Below, one piece after another: positions 43,812-52,426 of a stretch of 64,000 nucleotides of DNA. The stretch comes from an uncultured Lachnospiraceae bacterium. Its GTDB lineage: Bacteria > Bacillota > Clostridia > Lachnospirales > Lachnospiraceae. Within the stretch, counting starts at the first letter, position 1, and every line of letters begins with the position of its first letter. The notes beneath the pieces are model-generated. The model had not been told where the DNA came from. It searched no databases and saw nothing but the letters and a program-made list of their open reading frames with translations. Both the position numbers and the translations under genes were made by a program. The stretch lies in NCBI GenBank assembly GCA_947631685.1, contig CANRMI010000009.1, positions 41,462 to 105,461 of the forward strand. Direction: 5' to 3'.

Positions 43812-45085
43812 TATTCCACCTCAAAACTTTCCGTCCAAACCTGATGACTGGCGGGGAAGAGTTCCCCAAAACCCATATCCTCCACGGAGAGCCGCACACA
43901 TTGCACCGCGGTCATCTGCAGCTCCATGTGGAGTCTGGAAAACGCGCCGCTTCTTGCCGGCAGTCCCTCCAATGTCACTTCAGCCAGCTTGATATCCCTG
44001 CCGTTTAAGGGGGTGATCAGCAGGGAAAAACTGTTCCCCTCCTCTAAAAGGAAATCCACGCTGCCCCGCGCCTCGTACCAGCTTGTCCCCGCGTCCAGCA
44101 GCGCGTAATAAGAGTCTTCCCCGCGGCGCTTTAACTTCATACCGATGTTGGCCTTTAATTTATCTTCTCCCAAAAATACATAGTTCTTTCCGAGTTCACT
44201 GGCAGAAAGCCTTTCCGACATACCGTAGCAGGCACCCTTGCTGTAAAGGTTGTTGCCCTGGAAAACACGTCTGCCCCGGCAAAGGAAGCGCAGGGACTCC
44301 TTCAGCCATTCTTCTGAAAAATCCTCCCCGATCAGGTACACGGAGCTAATAAGCCGTCCCTCACAGACCTTCCGCAGAAGCTTCAGAAACCGCCCGTCCA
44401 GCTGTTTATAGAGGCTTTCCCGCAGGGATTCCTCTTCTATTCCTGCCGCCCCTGACAAAAAGGGGTATTCCTCCCTGTTCATAAAAGCTACCACGGGTGT
44501 GGTATGCCGATTGCATTCCATGCAGAAAAAACGCATCCTCTCCCCTGCGTAGTCGCAGACCAATACCTGCTGCTGCCACAGCTCCTGCGGCTGGCGGATG
44601 GTATAATGGAAAAAGCTTTCCAAATGGCTCTGGTAGCTTACCGTCGCCGTTTTCAGCGCCAAACCCGCTGTCACGGCGTCCAGCACCTCCACCATCCTGG
44701 CATCCAGCTCCTCGCAGGTAAACATGAGGGCCGCGATCCTTTCCGGAGAGGAGATCATATTCAACAGGCTGAGGCTCCTCTTTACAAAAAGCGTCAGCAG
44801 CGCCACCGGATCATATTCTTCCCCGTCTAATTCCACCGGCTCCCCGCTCCTTGCAGCCTCCACCAGATTCTTAGCAAGGATCCCTTCCTCCGCGTGTTTT
44901 AAGGCATCTCTGCCATAAAACCACTGGCTTACCCCCTGCCGCTTGCACAGTGCCGTGGGAATGCTGTAAGCCTGCGCGCCCGCTACCGTAGACAGTGTTT
45001 CCGGCTCACTGTTTTCATATGTGCAATAGCTGATCTGGGAAAAAATGTTTCCCAGATCATATCCTATGATCAGCTTTTCTTTCAT
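43811..45085 (-). CDS. DUF5716-like protein with Hsp70/actin ATPase fold
   Basis: This 424-residue cytosolic protein resembles the Lachnospiraceae family I recall as DUF5716. Its N-terminal ~300 residues follow the Hsp70/actin plan: phosphate-1 'IIGYDLGNIFSQISYC' (6-21), 'SIPTALCKR' and 'FYGRDALKHA' as in DnaK, a phosphate-2-like 'VCDYAGERMRF' (176-186) and an adenosine-type motif 'SVYLIGEDFSEEWLKESL' to 'KGACYGM' (248-289). The phosphate-2 glycine run of DnaK is reduced. The C-terminal ~120 residues are beta-rich but not a DnaK substrate domain by eye. It follows the DUF5717-like gene by 15 bases. ATP binding is likely, hydrolysis uncertain. Confidence 0.82.
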   Translation of the reverse strand: MKEKLIIGYDLGNIFSQISYCTYENSEPETLSTVAGAQAYSIPTALCKRQGVSQWFYGRDALKHAEEGILAKNLVEAARSGEPVELDGEEYDPVALLTLFVKRSLSLLNMISSPERIAALMFTCEELDARMVEVLDAVTAGLALKTATVSYQSHLESFFHYTIRQPQELWQQQVLVCDYAGERMRFFCMECNRHTTPVVAFMNREEYPFLSGAAGIEEESLRESLYKQLDGRFLKLLRKVCEGRLISSVYLIGEDFSEEWLKESLRFLCRGRRVFQGNNLYSKGACYGMSERLSASELGKNYVFLGEDKLKANIGMKLKRRGEDSYYALLDAGTSWYEARGSVDFLLEEGNSFSLLITPLNGRDIKLAEVTLEGLPARSGAFSRLHMELQMTAVQCVRLSVEDMGFGELFPASHQVWTESFEVE

Positions 45086-45100
45086 GAGCCCCTTCCCCCG

Positions 45101-48100
45101 TTACCGCAGTCCGAACAGACCGTTTTTCATGTATTCTGTACGCTCATACTCTTCCAGCAGCTTATCCACCGTATCATAATCCTGCAGCGTGTTGCTGATA
45201 CAGATGTCGTTGATCAGATAAAACTTGCTTTCCAGATTCCAGCCTCCCACATCGCTCTTCTGTATGGAGGCGCTCTCGGTCAGCTGTTCGCTGCCTCCCT
45301 GTTCCTCCACAATATAGTACTGCAGGCTTTCTCCAAAAAACAGTACAAATTCCTTGAAGCACACCCCGCCTATAGTTTCCCGCATTTCCTCCGTCAGATA
45401 CTCCGGCTCTCCGCTTTCCGAAGTCTCTATGCAGTAATGGAGAATGGCTCTTGCTTCCGGATGCGCCCTATATTCCACAATGGTTCTGTCGGAAAGCTGG
45501 TTGATCCTGGAATCCCGCATATCCTTAAACTCGGTAAACATCTTTAAGAAAATGCGCTCCTCCAGCAGTTCCCTGATGAACTGCCGGACGATCTCCCCTC
45601 TCTCCTCCGTCAGCCGGCTCTTATTTTCCGCATAAAATTTCACATAAGCCAGCTTACATACCTGTTTCATTTCACTGCCCTGCCGGCAGCGCTCCGTGAT
45701 CACGTCAAAAGCGTATTCATCCGTTACCCTGTCCTTGACAAAATATTCATAAGAGCACTGGGCCAGAAAAGCCTCCTCTACCTCATCTCCTCCGCCCTCT
45801 TTGACATAGGTGCGGAAAATATCCATCTTTTCACCTACAAAAGAGCCGGTAAAGAGCATCTGTATGAGCAGCCGCTCGCACAGCGTTCTGCAGGGTTCCC
45901 CGAACGCGCAGGCCGCTTTGTAAATATCCCGCATATCCCTGGTAATCCCCTGATAATACATAATGAGGTACTGCAGCCCTTTTTCGTCGTATTTGCCCCG
46001 CTTAAAGGCATACATTACCGCTTCCGTCAGAACGCCGTCTTCCGCGAATTCCCACTCCTGGATCAGCCGGGAGCAAAGTCTTACCAGAATCTTGGGCTCC
46101 ATTCCAAAGGGGCCGTATCTGGTCAGCCATTCCAGAGCTTTTTCCTTCTGTCCCCTGATCACCAGCAGTCTGAACAGCTCTGCCCGTTCCGATACCGGAT
46201 ACCCCTCCGGCTTTATCCGTTCCAGGCATTCATCCAGCTCCTGCAGCCTGTCGTTTTCATAATAGTACTGCAGCAGTTTCCTGCTGATATTCCGTCTCAG
46301 ATCCTCCTGCAGCTCCTTTTCCTCCAGAAGGCTTCCAAAGCGCAGTTCATTTTCTCCGGTGATCTCTGCCGGTTCCTCCCCGCTTAGGCATATGTTGATA
46401 TTTAAGTCCCTGTTGTTGTAAACCATGGGGGCGGTCAGCTTCATCAGCTTTCCGGGAAGGATCAGCTTTTCTATGGTATAGGGAACCCCCGTCATGTAGC
46501 GGTTTTTGGCACCGTCCTCAAAGAGCAGTCTGCTTTCCGGCGAAGGCAGGGACACCAGCACCCGTCCGTCCGTTACGGGATAGCGGGTTTCCCCCGTAAA
46601 TCCCGCCTGACAGACAATGGCGTACCGGATGTCTCCCGCGGATATTTCCACCAGGTTCATGAACAAAAGCCCGCCCAGGGCTTCCGCCATCTGCGGCGTC
46701 ATCATCTGCTCTGTCAGTATATTTTTGTACAGATACGCCAGGTCCCGGTTGATCCGTCCCTTCAGTATCTGTTCTGTGACAAACTCTTCTATCCGTTCCC
46801 GGTAGTTTTCGTAAAGCTCGGGAAATTCCTCTCTATGCCTGTGCACATTGGCATAAAGAAAAGCTGCCAGCTCATAATCCAGGCTGTTCTGATAAGCAAA
46901 ATACATGAGCACCATGCGGGGCAGCGGCTCCTTCGCAGAGGTATCCACGCTCATCATATAGTGTTCGTACAGCCGCGTGATCCGAAGCCCCTCTTCTACT
47001 CCCAGCGCATACCACTGAAAATACCTGCTGCCTGTTTTGCCGCCCTTGATCAGCAGGCTGCAGAGCTCCTGGAGCACACCGGCGTCCGGCTTTGTCTCAT
47101 AGCAGGCCTTCAGTATGCGGTATACGCAGTCCGAGTACTCCCTCTCCCGCTGCACCAGATAGACAAACTGCCGCACTACATCCTCAGACAGGGCCTGGTA
47201 CCGGGCTCCGTAAGTCAGTACCTTTTTTTCAAAGTCTCCCAGTTTGATCAACAGGGCCGGATTCTGCTCCAGCAAAAGCAGGGCCTCTATGTAAAGCACC
47301 GGGCTTCTGCTGCCCCTCCCGTACTGCTCCTCTATAAACATCCACCTTTTGGAAAAGCTCTTGGTATACTCCTCTGACAGATACAGCAACAGCCAGGCTA
47401 TCCTCCACTCTTCCCGGTTGCGTTTGTGCAGATACTCCACCTGACGCGAAATCTCGTCCACATAGTCCTCTTCCCGCCGTATCAGTGTGGTAAGGTAGAG
47501 ATAATAAGCCAGCCAGACCGGCTCCTCTTCCTCCAGTCCGTCCAGAATGTCCGCAATATGATCCAGTATCCAGCGGGCCTCATTGTAGCGCTCTCCCGTG
47601 ATCAGCAGCTGGGCCTGAAACAGTCTGGCCGGTACATTGTTCTCGTCCCAGGCCGTCAGTTTCTCTACCAAAGGGGTACTCTCCCTCTGCCATACGGACG
47701 CGTTGAGCTTCTTCAGCCTAAACTGCCTGTATAACTCCATCAGGCGCAGGATCAATCCTTTCTGGTAAAGGATCTTCCTCACCCCGCTGCTTCCACGCTG
47801 GCTGACGATCACCGGGATCCTCTTCTCCCCGTATCTGTCCCAGAGCCGGACGCTGCCGTAATTATTTCCATCATGCAGGCCGTTTTCCTCCACATAGATG
47901 GACAGCCTGTAGGTATTGCCTAAGAAATCCGCTTCGGTAATGCAGGACTTCTCCACATACAGAAAGCTGCCTTCCGTTTCCACAAACAACCTGGCCGCTC
48001 CCCAGCCGTTGCGCGTTATCCGGACACAGAGTTCCTCCGTTCCCTGCACGTCCCCCAGCCGTAGTTCCTCCGTATCAGTCAGATATTCTATCTTCTGCTT

Positions 48101-48661
48101 CTTGTTGATCCCTATGAGAAATTCTTCTACATTCTGTTCATTGCCGGGTATGGCGGACAGTCCTCTGTAATAGTCATAATACTGTCTGTCCCCACCATTG
48201 AACACACTCCGGAAATCCTTGGAATAAAACAGGACCACAGCCTCCTCCGGATTGGTCTTGGCCAGATTGGCAAAATGGAACAGGTTCCGGATATTTCCCA
48301 GAGAAGAAGTCAATACTCTGTATTCTACATTGACTACGAAAGGCAGATAATACTCTCCCTGATTGCTGATGACCTGAAACTCTCCCTTGACGACTTCGCC
48401 CTCTTCCAGATCTTCTCCGTGGAAGCAGAAGCCGATCTCCTCCCTGCTGCCCAGAAATTCCCCAGTCAGGCATTCCATTCTGCTGTCAGAAGAATATACC
48501 AGGCCCTTAGTCAGCTTCCCCTCTTCTCCCAAGATGGTAAAAGAGCCCTCCAGCATCTCACCGGCGGGAACGGAAAGCTCCAATTTTGAGCATGAAAAAT
48601 CCAAGGCGCCCTTTTCATACTCCAGGTCTCCCTCCAGAATCTTATCAATGACTGTCCGCAA
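45101..48661 (-). CDS. DUF5717-like giant protein, beta-sandwich plus alpha-solenoid
   Basis: This 1186-residue protein has no signal peptide or membrane segment and resembles the Lachnospiraceae family I recall as DUF5717. Layout by eye: a beta-sandwich-like domain (about 15-120), a helical linker, a second beta-sandwich (about 195-290, 'VRITRNGWGAARLFVETEG'), a first helical repeat region (295-670), a beta-rich insert (675-770) and a second helical region (785-1150). The start is a TTG with AAGGTGAG upstream; no in-frame ATG occurs for 35 codons. It leads the cassette from its own promoter. Likely a scaffold or client-binding protein; no enzyme motif was seen. Confidence 0.82.
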   Translation of the reverse strand: MRTVIDKILEGDLEYEKGALDFSCSKLELSVPAGEMLEGSFTILGEEGKLTKGLVYSSDSRMECLTGEFLGSREEIGFCFHGEDLEEGEVVKGEFQVISNQGEYYLPFVVNVEYRVLTSSLGNIRNLFHFANLAKTNPEEAVVLFYSKDFRSVFNGGDRQYYDYYRGLSAIPGNEQNVEEFLIGINKKQKIEYLTDTEELRLGDVQGTEELCVRITRNGWGAARLFVETEGSFLYVEKSCITEADFLGNTYRLSIYVEENGLHDGNNYGSVRLWDRYGEKRIPVIVSQRGSSGVRKILYQKGLILRLMELYRQFRLKKLNASVWQRESTPLVEKLTAWDENNVPARLFQAQLLITGERYNEARWILDHIADILDGLEEEEPVWLAYYLYLTTLIRREEDYVDEISRQVEYLHKRNREEWRIAWLLLYLSEEYTKSFSKRWMFIEEQYGRGSRSPVLYIEALLLLEQNPALLIKLGDFEKKVLTYGARYQALSEDVVRQFVYLVQREREYSDCVYRILKACYETKPDAGVLQELCSLLIKGGKTGSRYFQWYALGVEEGLRITRLYEHYMMSVDTSAKEPLPRMVLMYFAYQNSLDYELAAFLYANVHRHREEFPELYENYRERIEEFVTEQILKGRINRDLAYLYKNILTEQMMTPQMAEALGGLLFMNLVEISAGDIRYAIVCQAGFTGETRYPVTDGRVLVSLPSPESRLLFEDGAKNRYMTGVPYTIEKLILPGKLMKLTAPMVYNNRDLNINICLSGEEPAEITGENELRFGSLLEEKELQEDLRRNISRKLLQYYYENDRLQELDECLERIKPEGYPVSERAELFRLLVIRGQKEKALEWLTRYGPFGMEPKILVRLCSRLIQEWEFAEDGVLTEAVMYAFKRGKYDEKGLQYLIMYYQGITRDMRDIYKAACAFGEPCRTLCERLLIQMLFTGSFVGEKMDIFRTYVKEGGGDEVEEAFLAQCSYEYFVKDRVTDEYAFDVITERCRQGSEMKQVCKLAYVKFYAENKSRLTEERGEIVRQFIRELLEERIFLKMFTEFKDMRDSRINQLSDRTIVEYRAHPEARAILHYCIETSESGEPEYLTEEMRETIGGVCFKEFVLFFGESLQYYIVEEQGGSEQLTESASIQKSDVGGWNLESKFYLINDICISNTLQDYDTVDKLLEEYERTEYMKNGLFGLR

Positions 48662-48699
48662 GCTCTCACCTTCTTTTATCCGATTGTGCCGATATGATG

Positions 48700-48729
48700 A
48701 TTATACCATTTTCCCATACGGTTAGGCAA
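48700..48729 (-). promoter_or_regulatory. Putative promoter of the DUF5717-DUF5716 cassette
   Basis: TTGCCT and a perfect TATAAT are separated by 18 bases, 39 bases before the TTG start. The gap to the divergent SpoIID-like gene is 168 bases and holds no other gene. Confidence 0.6.
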
Positions 48730-48829
48730 ACATATTTTACGCTTTTAAAGTTTTTTGGTACGGGATAAAGTTCCGTTTAAAAAACCTCCGCATATACTGT
48801 CTATAAAGCAGATATGCCGAGGTTATTTT

Positions 48830-50095
48830 ATGCCAGAACATTTACATGCCGCCCAGACAGGTGAAAACTCCTACAGCGGCGCCCTGCGTATCAACGTCAC
48901 TTCTTCACTGGGACAGATTCCCATTGAAGGCGCCGTGGTATCCATTTCCCCAAGCGGCGAACCGGACAATGTGGTCCAGCAGCTTTCCACCGATATTTCA
49001 GGCCTCACTCCCACCATCGAACTTCCCGCCCCCGACCTGGAATACAGTCTGGAACCGGAAAGTACCGTACAGCCCTACACCGACTATGATATTTCCATAA
49101 CCGCCCCGGGCTATGAACCCGTCATCATTACCGGCACCGAACTGCTGCCGGAAGTGACCGCCATACAGCCCGTCCGCATGAATCCCCTGGAAATTACGGA
49201 AGAAGACGCCAAGCTGGTAGACATTCCCGCCCACACGCTCTGGGGTACCTATCCCGCCAAAATACCGGAAGCGGAGGTAAAGCCCCTTCCTGACAGCGGG
49301 GAGATCGTCTTAAGCAGAGTCGTCATACCGGAGTACGTGGTGGTCCACAACGGCGCCCCCACAGACAGAAGCGCCACCAATTACTGGGTAAGGTATACCG
49401 ACTACATCAAAAATGTAGCCTCTTCGGAAATTTACGCCACCTGGCCGGAAGCTACTATCTACGCCAATATCCTGGCGATCATGTCCTTTACGCTAAACAG
49501 AGTATATACGGAATTCTACCGGAACCAGGGTTATAATTTTACCATCACCAGCTCCACAGCCTACGACCAGAAATGGATCTACGGCCGCAACACCTATGAA
49601 AACATCGACAGGCTGGTGGATACCATTTTTGTAAACTACCTTTCCCGTCCCGGCGTGCGGCAGCCCATTTTTACTTCCTACTGCGACGGACAGCGGGTGA
49701 CCTGCAACGGCTTAAGTCAATGGGGCTCCAAATATCTGGGGGACAGAGGATACTCCGCCATTGAGATCCTGCGCTATTACTACGGCAGCAGCATGTTTAT
49801 CAATACTGCCGACAGTGTTTCGGGCGTACCCTCTTCCTGGCCCGGCTACAACCTGACCATCGGCTCTTCCGGAGAAAAGGTCCGCCAGCTGCAGCAGCAG
49901 TTAAACCGGATCGCCCAGAACTATCCCGCCATTCCCACTCTCATAGCGGATGGCATATACGGCTCCCGTACCGCCGAGTCCGTCAGGACCTTCCAGCGGA
50001 TCTTCGACCTTCCGCCCAACGGTATCACCGATTTCCCTACATGGTACGCCGTTTCCCGTATTTATGTAGCGGTCAGCAGGATTGCGGAACCTTAA
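48830..50095 (+). CDS. SpoIID-like protein with C-terminal peptidoglycan-binding domain
   Basis: This 421-residue protein has an N-terminal Ig-like carboxypeptidase-regulatory-type domain (about 15-135), a SpoIID-like middle (about 170-345, with 'VASSEIYATWP' at the place of the catalytic Glu and 'CNGLSQWGSKYLGDRGYSAIEILRYYYG') and a PG_binding_1 domain (about 355-415, 'GSSGEKVRQLQQQLNRI', 'DGIYGSRTAESVRTFQ'). SpoIID family enzymes trim glycan strands. No signal peptide is visible from the ATG at 48830 (GAGG upstream), nor from the longer track start, so the export route is unclear. It may be a spore or cell-wall protein. Confidence 0.85.
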   Translation: MPEHLHAAQTGENSYSGALRINVTSSLGQIPIEGAVVSISPSGEPDNVVQQLSTDISGLTPTIELPAPDLEYSLEPESTVQPYTDYDISITAPGYEPVIITGTELLPEVTAIQPVRMNPLEITEEDAKLVDIPAHTLWGTYPAKIPEAEVKPLPDSGEIVLSRVVIPEYVVVHNGAPTDRSATNYWVRYTDYIKNVASSEIYATWPEATIYANILAIMSFTLNRVYTEFYRNQGYNFTITSSTAYDQKWIYGRNTYENIDRLVDTIFVNYLSRPGVRQPIFTSYCDGQRVTCNGLSQWGSKYLGDRGYSAIEILRYYYGSSMFINTADSVSGVPSSWPGYNLTIGSSGEKVRQLQQQLNRIAQNYPAIPTLIADGIYGSRTAESVRTFQRIFDLPPNGITDFPTWYAVSRIYVAVSRIAEP

Positions 50096-50097
50096 AC

Positions 50098-50754
50098 CTA
50101 AAACATTTTCCGTCCGTTAATAACCAGGGAAAATTCCGCGCCCAGTTTCTCCGCCGCCTGTCTGCAGAGCAGCATACGCTCGATGACAAATTCAAAATAA
50201 TCCATGACGCTGCAGCGGTTAGGCTCTGTTTTCACAGTCAGTTTTATGTCACGGCCGCTCATCTCCAAATGGGCATCCGTGGCATAATAATTGGCCTTAT
50301 CGCTTTTGCTGAACATGGCCGGATCCGTCTTTCTGACTCTGTCAGGGCGCAGATCCGCCGCGTCCGCCAGGATCAGGGCCGCCGTAATGTCATTTACCGG
50401 AGAGGCGCCCTCCCCCTCATAATTTTCCACTGCGGTAACGATCATGGCAATGTCCTCGGGATCCGCGTCCATTTTTTCTAACAGCCTGAGCACCACGGCC
50501 GCTCCGTGTTCCTCATGGGCATCTTCCCCGACCATGTACCCGATGTCATGGAGATAGCCCGCAATGGCGCCCAGTTCCTCTTCCCGGATGCTGCTCCCCA
50601 CGCTGTCTAATATCGCCTTCGTCATCTCCGCTACCTGGGTCGCATGCGTCAGCCCGTGTTCCTTACCGCCTTTGGGCAGATGATCCGCATCCGCTTTTAA
50701 AATACATTTCCGCACCAGATCGTTTTGCAGCACATCTTCATATTCAATTCTCAT
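50098..50754 (-). CDS. HD domain phosphohydrolase
   Basis: This 218-residue HD-superfamily protein has metal ligands in 'GLTHATQVAEM' (His), 'GYLHDIGYM' (HD pair) and a later Asp in 'LILADAADL'. Members cut phosphate esters of nucleotides or cyclic dinucleotides; the substrate is not known here. It ends 2 bases from the convergent SpoIID-like gene. Its leader contains a pair of 27-base direct repeats, each with a TATAAT-like box on this strand. Confidence 0.88.
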   Translation of the reverse strand: MRIEYEDVLQNDLVRKCILKADADHLPKGGKEHGLTHATQVAEMTKAILDSVGSSIREEELGAIAGYLHDIGYMVGEDAHEEHGAAVVLRLLEKMDADPEDIAMIVTAVENYEGEGASPVNDITAALILADAADLRPDRVRKTDPAMFSKSDKANYYATDAHLEMSGRDIKLTVKTEPNRCSVMDYFEFVIERMLLCRQAAEKLGAEFSLVINGRKMF

Positions 50755-50770
50755 ACTCCACCCCTCATTA

Positions 50771-50866
50771 TGCCTTGAATAAGGTCATTATACCATAAAT
50801 GCTTCGCATTTATGGCAATATGGCCATTCGGCCGCTTCCTGCCTTGAATAAGGTCATTATACCATA
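50771..50866. repeat. Pair of perfect 27-base direct repeats flanking two hairpins
   Basis: TGCCTTGAATAAGGTCATTA(TACCATA) occurs at 50771-50797 and 50840-50866. Between them are the hairpins CCATAAATGC-TTC-GCATTTATGG (50793-50815) and GGCC-ATTC-GGCC (50822-50833). On the minus strand each copy reads TATGGTATAATGACC, a good -10 box pointing at the HD gene. The unit looks like a duplicated promoter region or a small intergenic repeat element. Confidence 0.85.
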
Positions 50867-50933
50867 TACCCAGTGACGCCCGCCACATAAATTTGCTTCT
50901 TACAAAACATAGTATTAAAAACTACGAAAAGTG

Positions 50934-50962
50934 TTTACATTTAACACAAGATGTATTACAAT
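50934..50962 (+). promoter_or_regulatory. Sigma-A promoter of degV-like gene
   Basis: TTTACA and TACAAT are separated by 17 bases, 32 bases before the ATG. Confidence 0.7.
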
Positions 50963-50994
50963 AGGGTAAAACAAATCAGAGAAAGAGGAATTTT

Positions 50995-51903
50995 ATGGAA
51001 TACCAGATTATTTCCGACGGCTCCTGTGACTTACCACCCGAGCTGGCCAAAGAAAAAAATATTTTCGTCGTTCCCTTCTATGTATCCTTTGACGACCATA
51101 CCTATCTCAAGGAAATGGAAGAAATAGGCGTGAGGGATTTTTATGAGGAAATGGTGCGCAACCCCAAGGTCTATCCCAAATCCTCCATGCCCTCCGTACA
51201 GGACTATACCGACGCTTTCCTGCCTTTCGCGAAACAGGGCAAGGCGATCATATGCATCTGCATCACCACCAAATTCAGCGGTTCCATGCAGTCGGCCCTT
51301 ACCGCCAAGGAAATGGTGGAAGAAGAATGTCCCGGCGCCAAAATCACGGTCATAGATGCCACCGTCAACACTGTACTGCAGGGCCTCTACGTCCTGGAGG
51401 CCGCCAGAATGCAGGCTGCCGGCTGGGAATATGACGCTGTGGTGGAGCGGTTAGAAACCATCAAATCCACAGGACGCATTTTCTTTACCGTAGGGGACAT
51501 CGAATATCTCAAACACGGCGGGCGCATCGGCAAGCTTTCCGGCCTGGCCGGCTCCATTTTGGGAATCCGTCCCATGATCACCTTAAAAGAAGGGGAGATT
51601 TTCCCTTCCGGCATCACCAGAAGCAGGAAAAAGTCTCTGGAAAAGATCTTAGAGCTGCTCGCCGGTTATCTGAAAGAAACCGGCAAGGATCTGAGCACTT
51701 ACACCTGCGCGATCGGTTTCGGCTATGACAAAGAAGAGGCGGAAGCCTTTCGGACTACCGCACTCTCTTTCCTCAACGAAACGTATTCCTGCAGCCCCGC
51801 CCTTACGGAGGCGGATCTGCCCCTTTATCAGATAGGCGCCGGGATCAGCGTACACACCGGTCCCTACCCTTTGGGCTTCGGCATTCTCGAAAAAGCTTTC
51901 TAA
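50995..51903 (+). CDS. DegV family fatty-acid-binding protein
   Basis: This 302-residue protein of the DegV/FakB family binds long-chain fatty acids and presents them to fatty acid kinase FakA. Motifs are 'IISDGSCDLPPELA' at the start, 'SSMPSVQDYTDAF', 'ITTKFSGSMQSALTA' and 'YLKHGGRIGKLSGLAGSILGIRPMITLKEGEI'. No fakA-like kinase is in the window. GAAAGAGG precedes the ATG. Its last 4 bases overlap the convergent GreA-type gene. Confidence 0.93.
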   Translation: MEYQIISDGSCDLPPELAKEKNIFVVPFYVSFDDHTYLKEMEEIGVRDFYEEMVRNPKVYPKSSMPSVQDYTDAFLPFAKQGKAIICICITTKFSGSMQSALTAKEMVEEECPGAKITVIDATVNTVLQGLYVLEAARMQAAGWEYDAVVERLETIKSTGRIFFTVGDIEYLKHGGRIGKLSGLAGSILGIRPMITLKEGEIFPSGITRSRKKSLEKILELLAGYLKETGKDLSTYTCAIGFGYDKEEAEAFRTTALSFLNETYSCSPALTEADLPLYQIGAGISVHTGPYPLGFGILEKAF

Positions 51904-52403
51904 AAGCTTCTCAGCTTATCGGTTCCGTCGTCCACCGTATTTTCTATCCGGATTATCTTTACATCATAGGCAGTACCTTCATTTACCTGTACATGCACGA
52001 CATCCCCCTCCTTATGGCCAAGCAGTGCTTTGCCCAAGGGGGATTCGTTGCTGATCAGCCCTTCCAGGGAATTTCCCCTTACCGTGGTAACGATCTTATA
52101 GACCTCCCTGCTCTTGTCCTCGCAGAATTCCACCGTAACGGTATTGTTCAATCCCACTTCATCTTCAGCGGAAGCATCCGAAATCACCTCCGCGGTCCGG
52201 ATCATACGCTCCAGAAAACGGATACGGCTTTCATTCCGGTTCTTTTCCCGTTTGGCCGCATGGTACTCAAAGTTCTCGCTCAGGTCTCCGTGAGCCCTGG
52301 CCTCTTTTACGGATTCCAGCAGCTTTGGCCGTACCACCAGCTTGCGGTGTTCAATTTCTTCCTCCATGCGCCGGATGTCGCTTTCCGTCAGCTTATCGTG
52401 CAT
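51900..52403 (-). CDS. greA: GreA/GreB family transcription elongation factor
   Basis: This 167-residue protein has an N-terminal coiled coil (about 5-80, 'ARAHGDLSENFEYHAAKREKNRNESRI', with the acidic tip residues of Gre factors) and a C-terminal FKBP-like domain ('ISNESPLGKALLGHKEGDVVHV'). Gre factors make backtracked RNA polymerase cut its transcript. It follows htpG by 23 bases on the same strand. The divergence in the first 15 residues suggests it may be a second Gre-like paralogue rather than the main greA. Confidence 0.88.
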   Translation of the reverse strand: MHDKLTESDIRRMEEEIEHRKLVVRPKLLESVKEARAHGDLSENFEYHAAKREKNRNESRIRFLERMIRTAEVISDASAEDEVGLNNTVTVEFCEDKSREVYKIVTTVRGNSLEGLISNESPLGKALLGHKEGDVVHVQVNEGTAYDVKIIRIENTVDDGTDKLRSF

Positions 52404-52426
52404 CTTTCTCTCTCCTGCTGTTCTTT

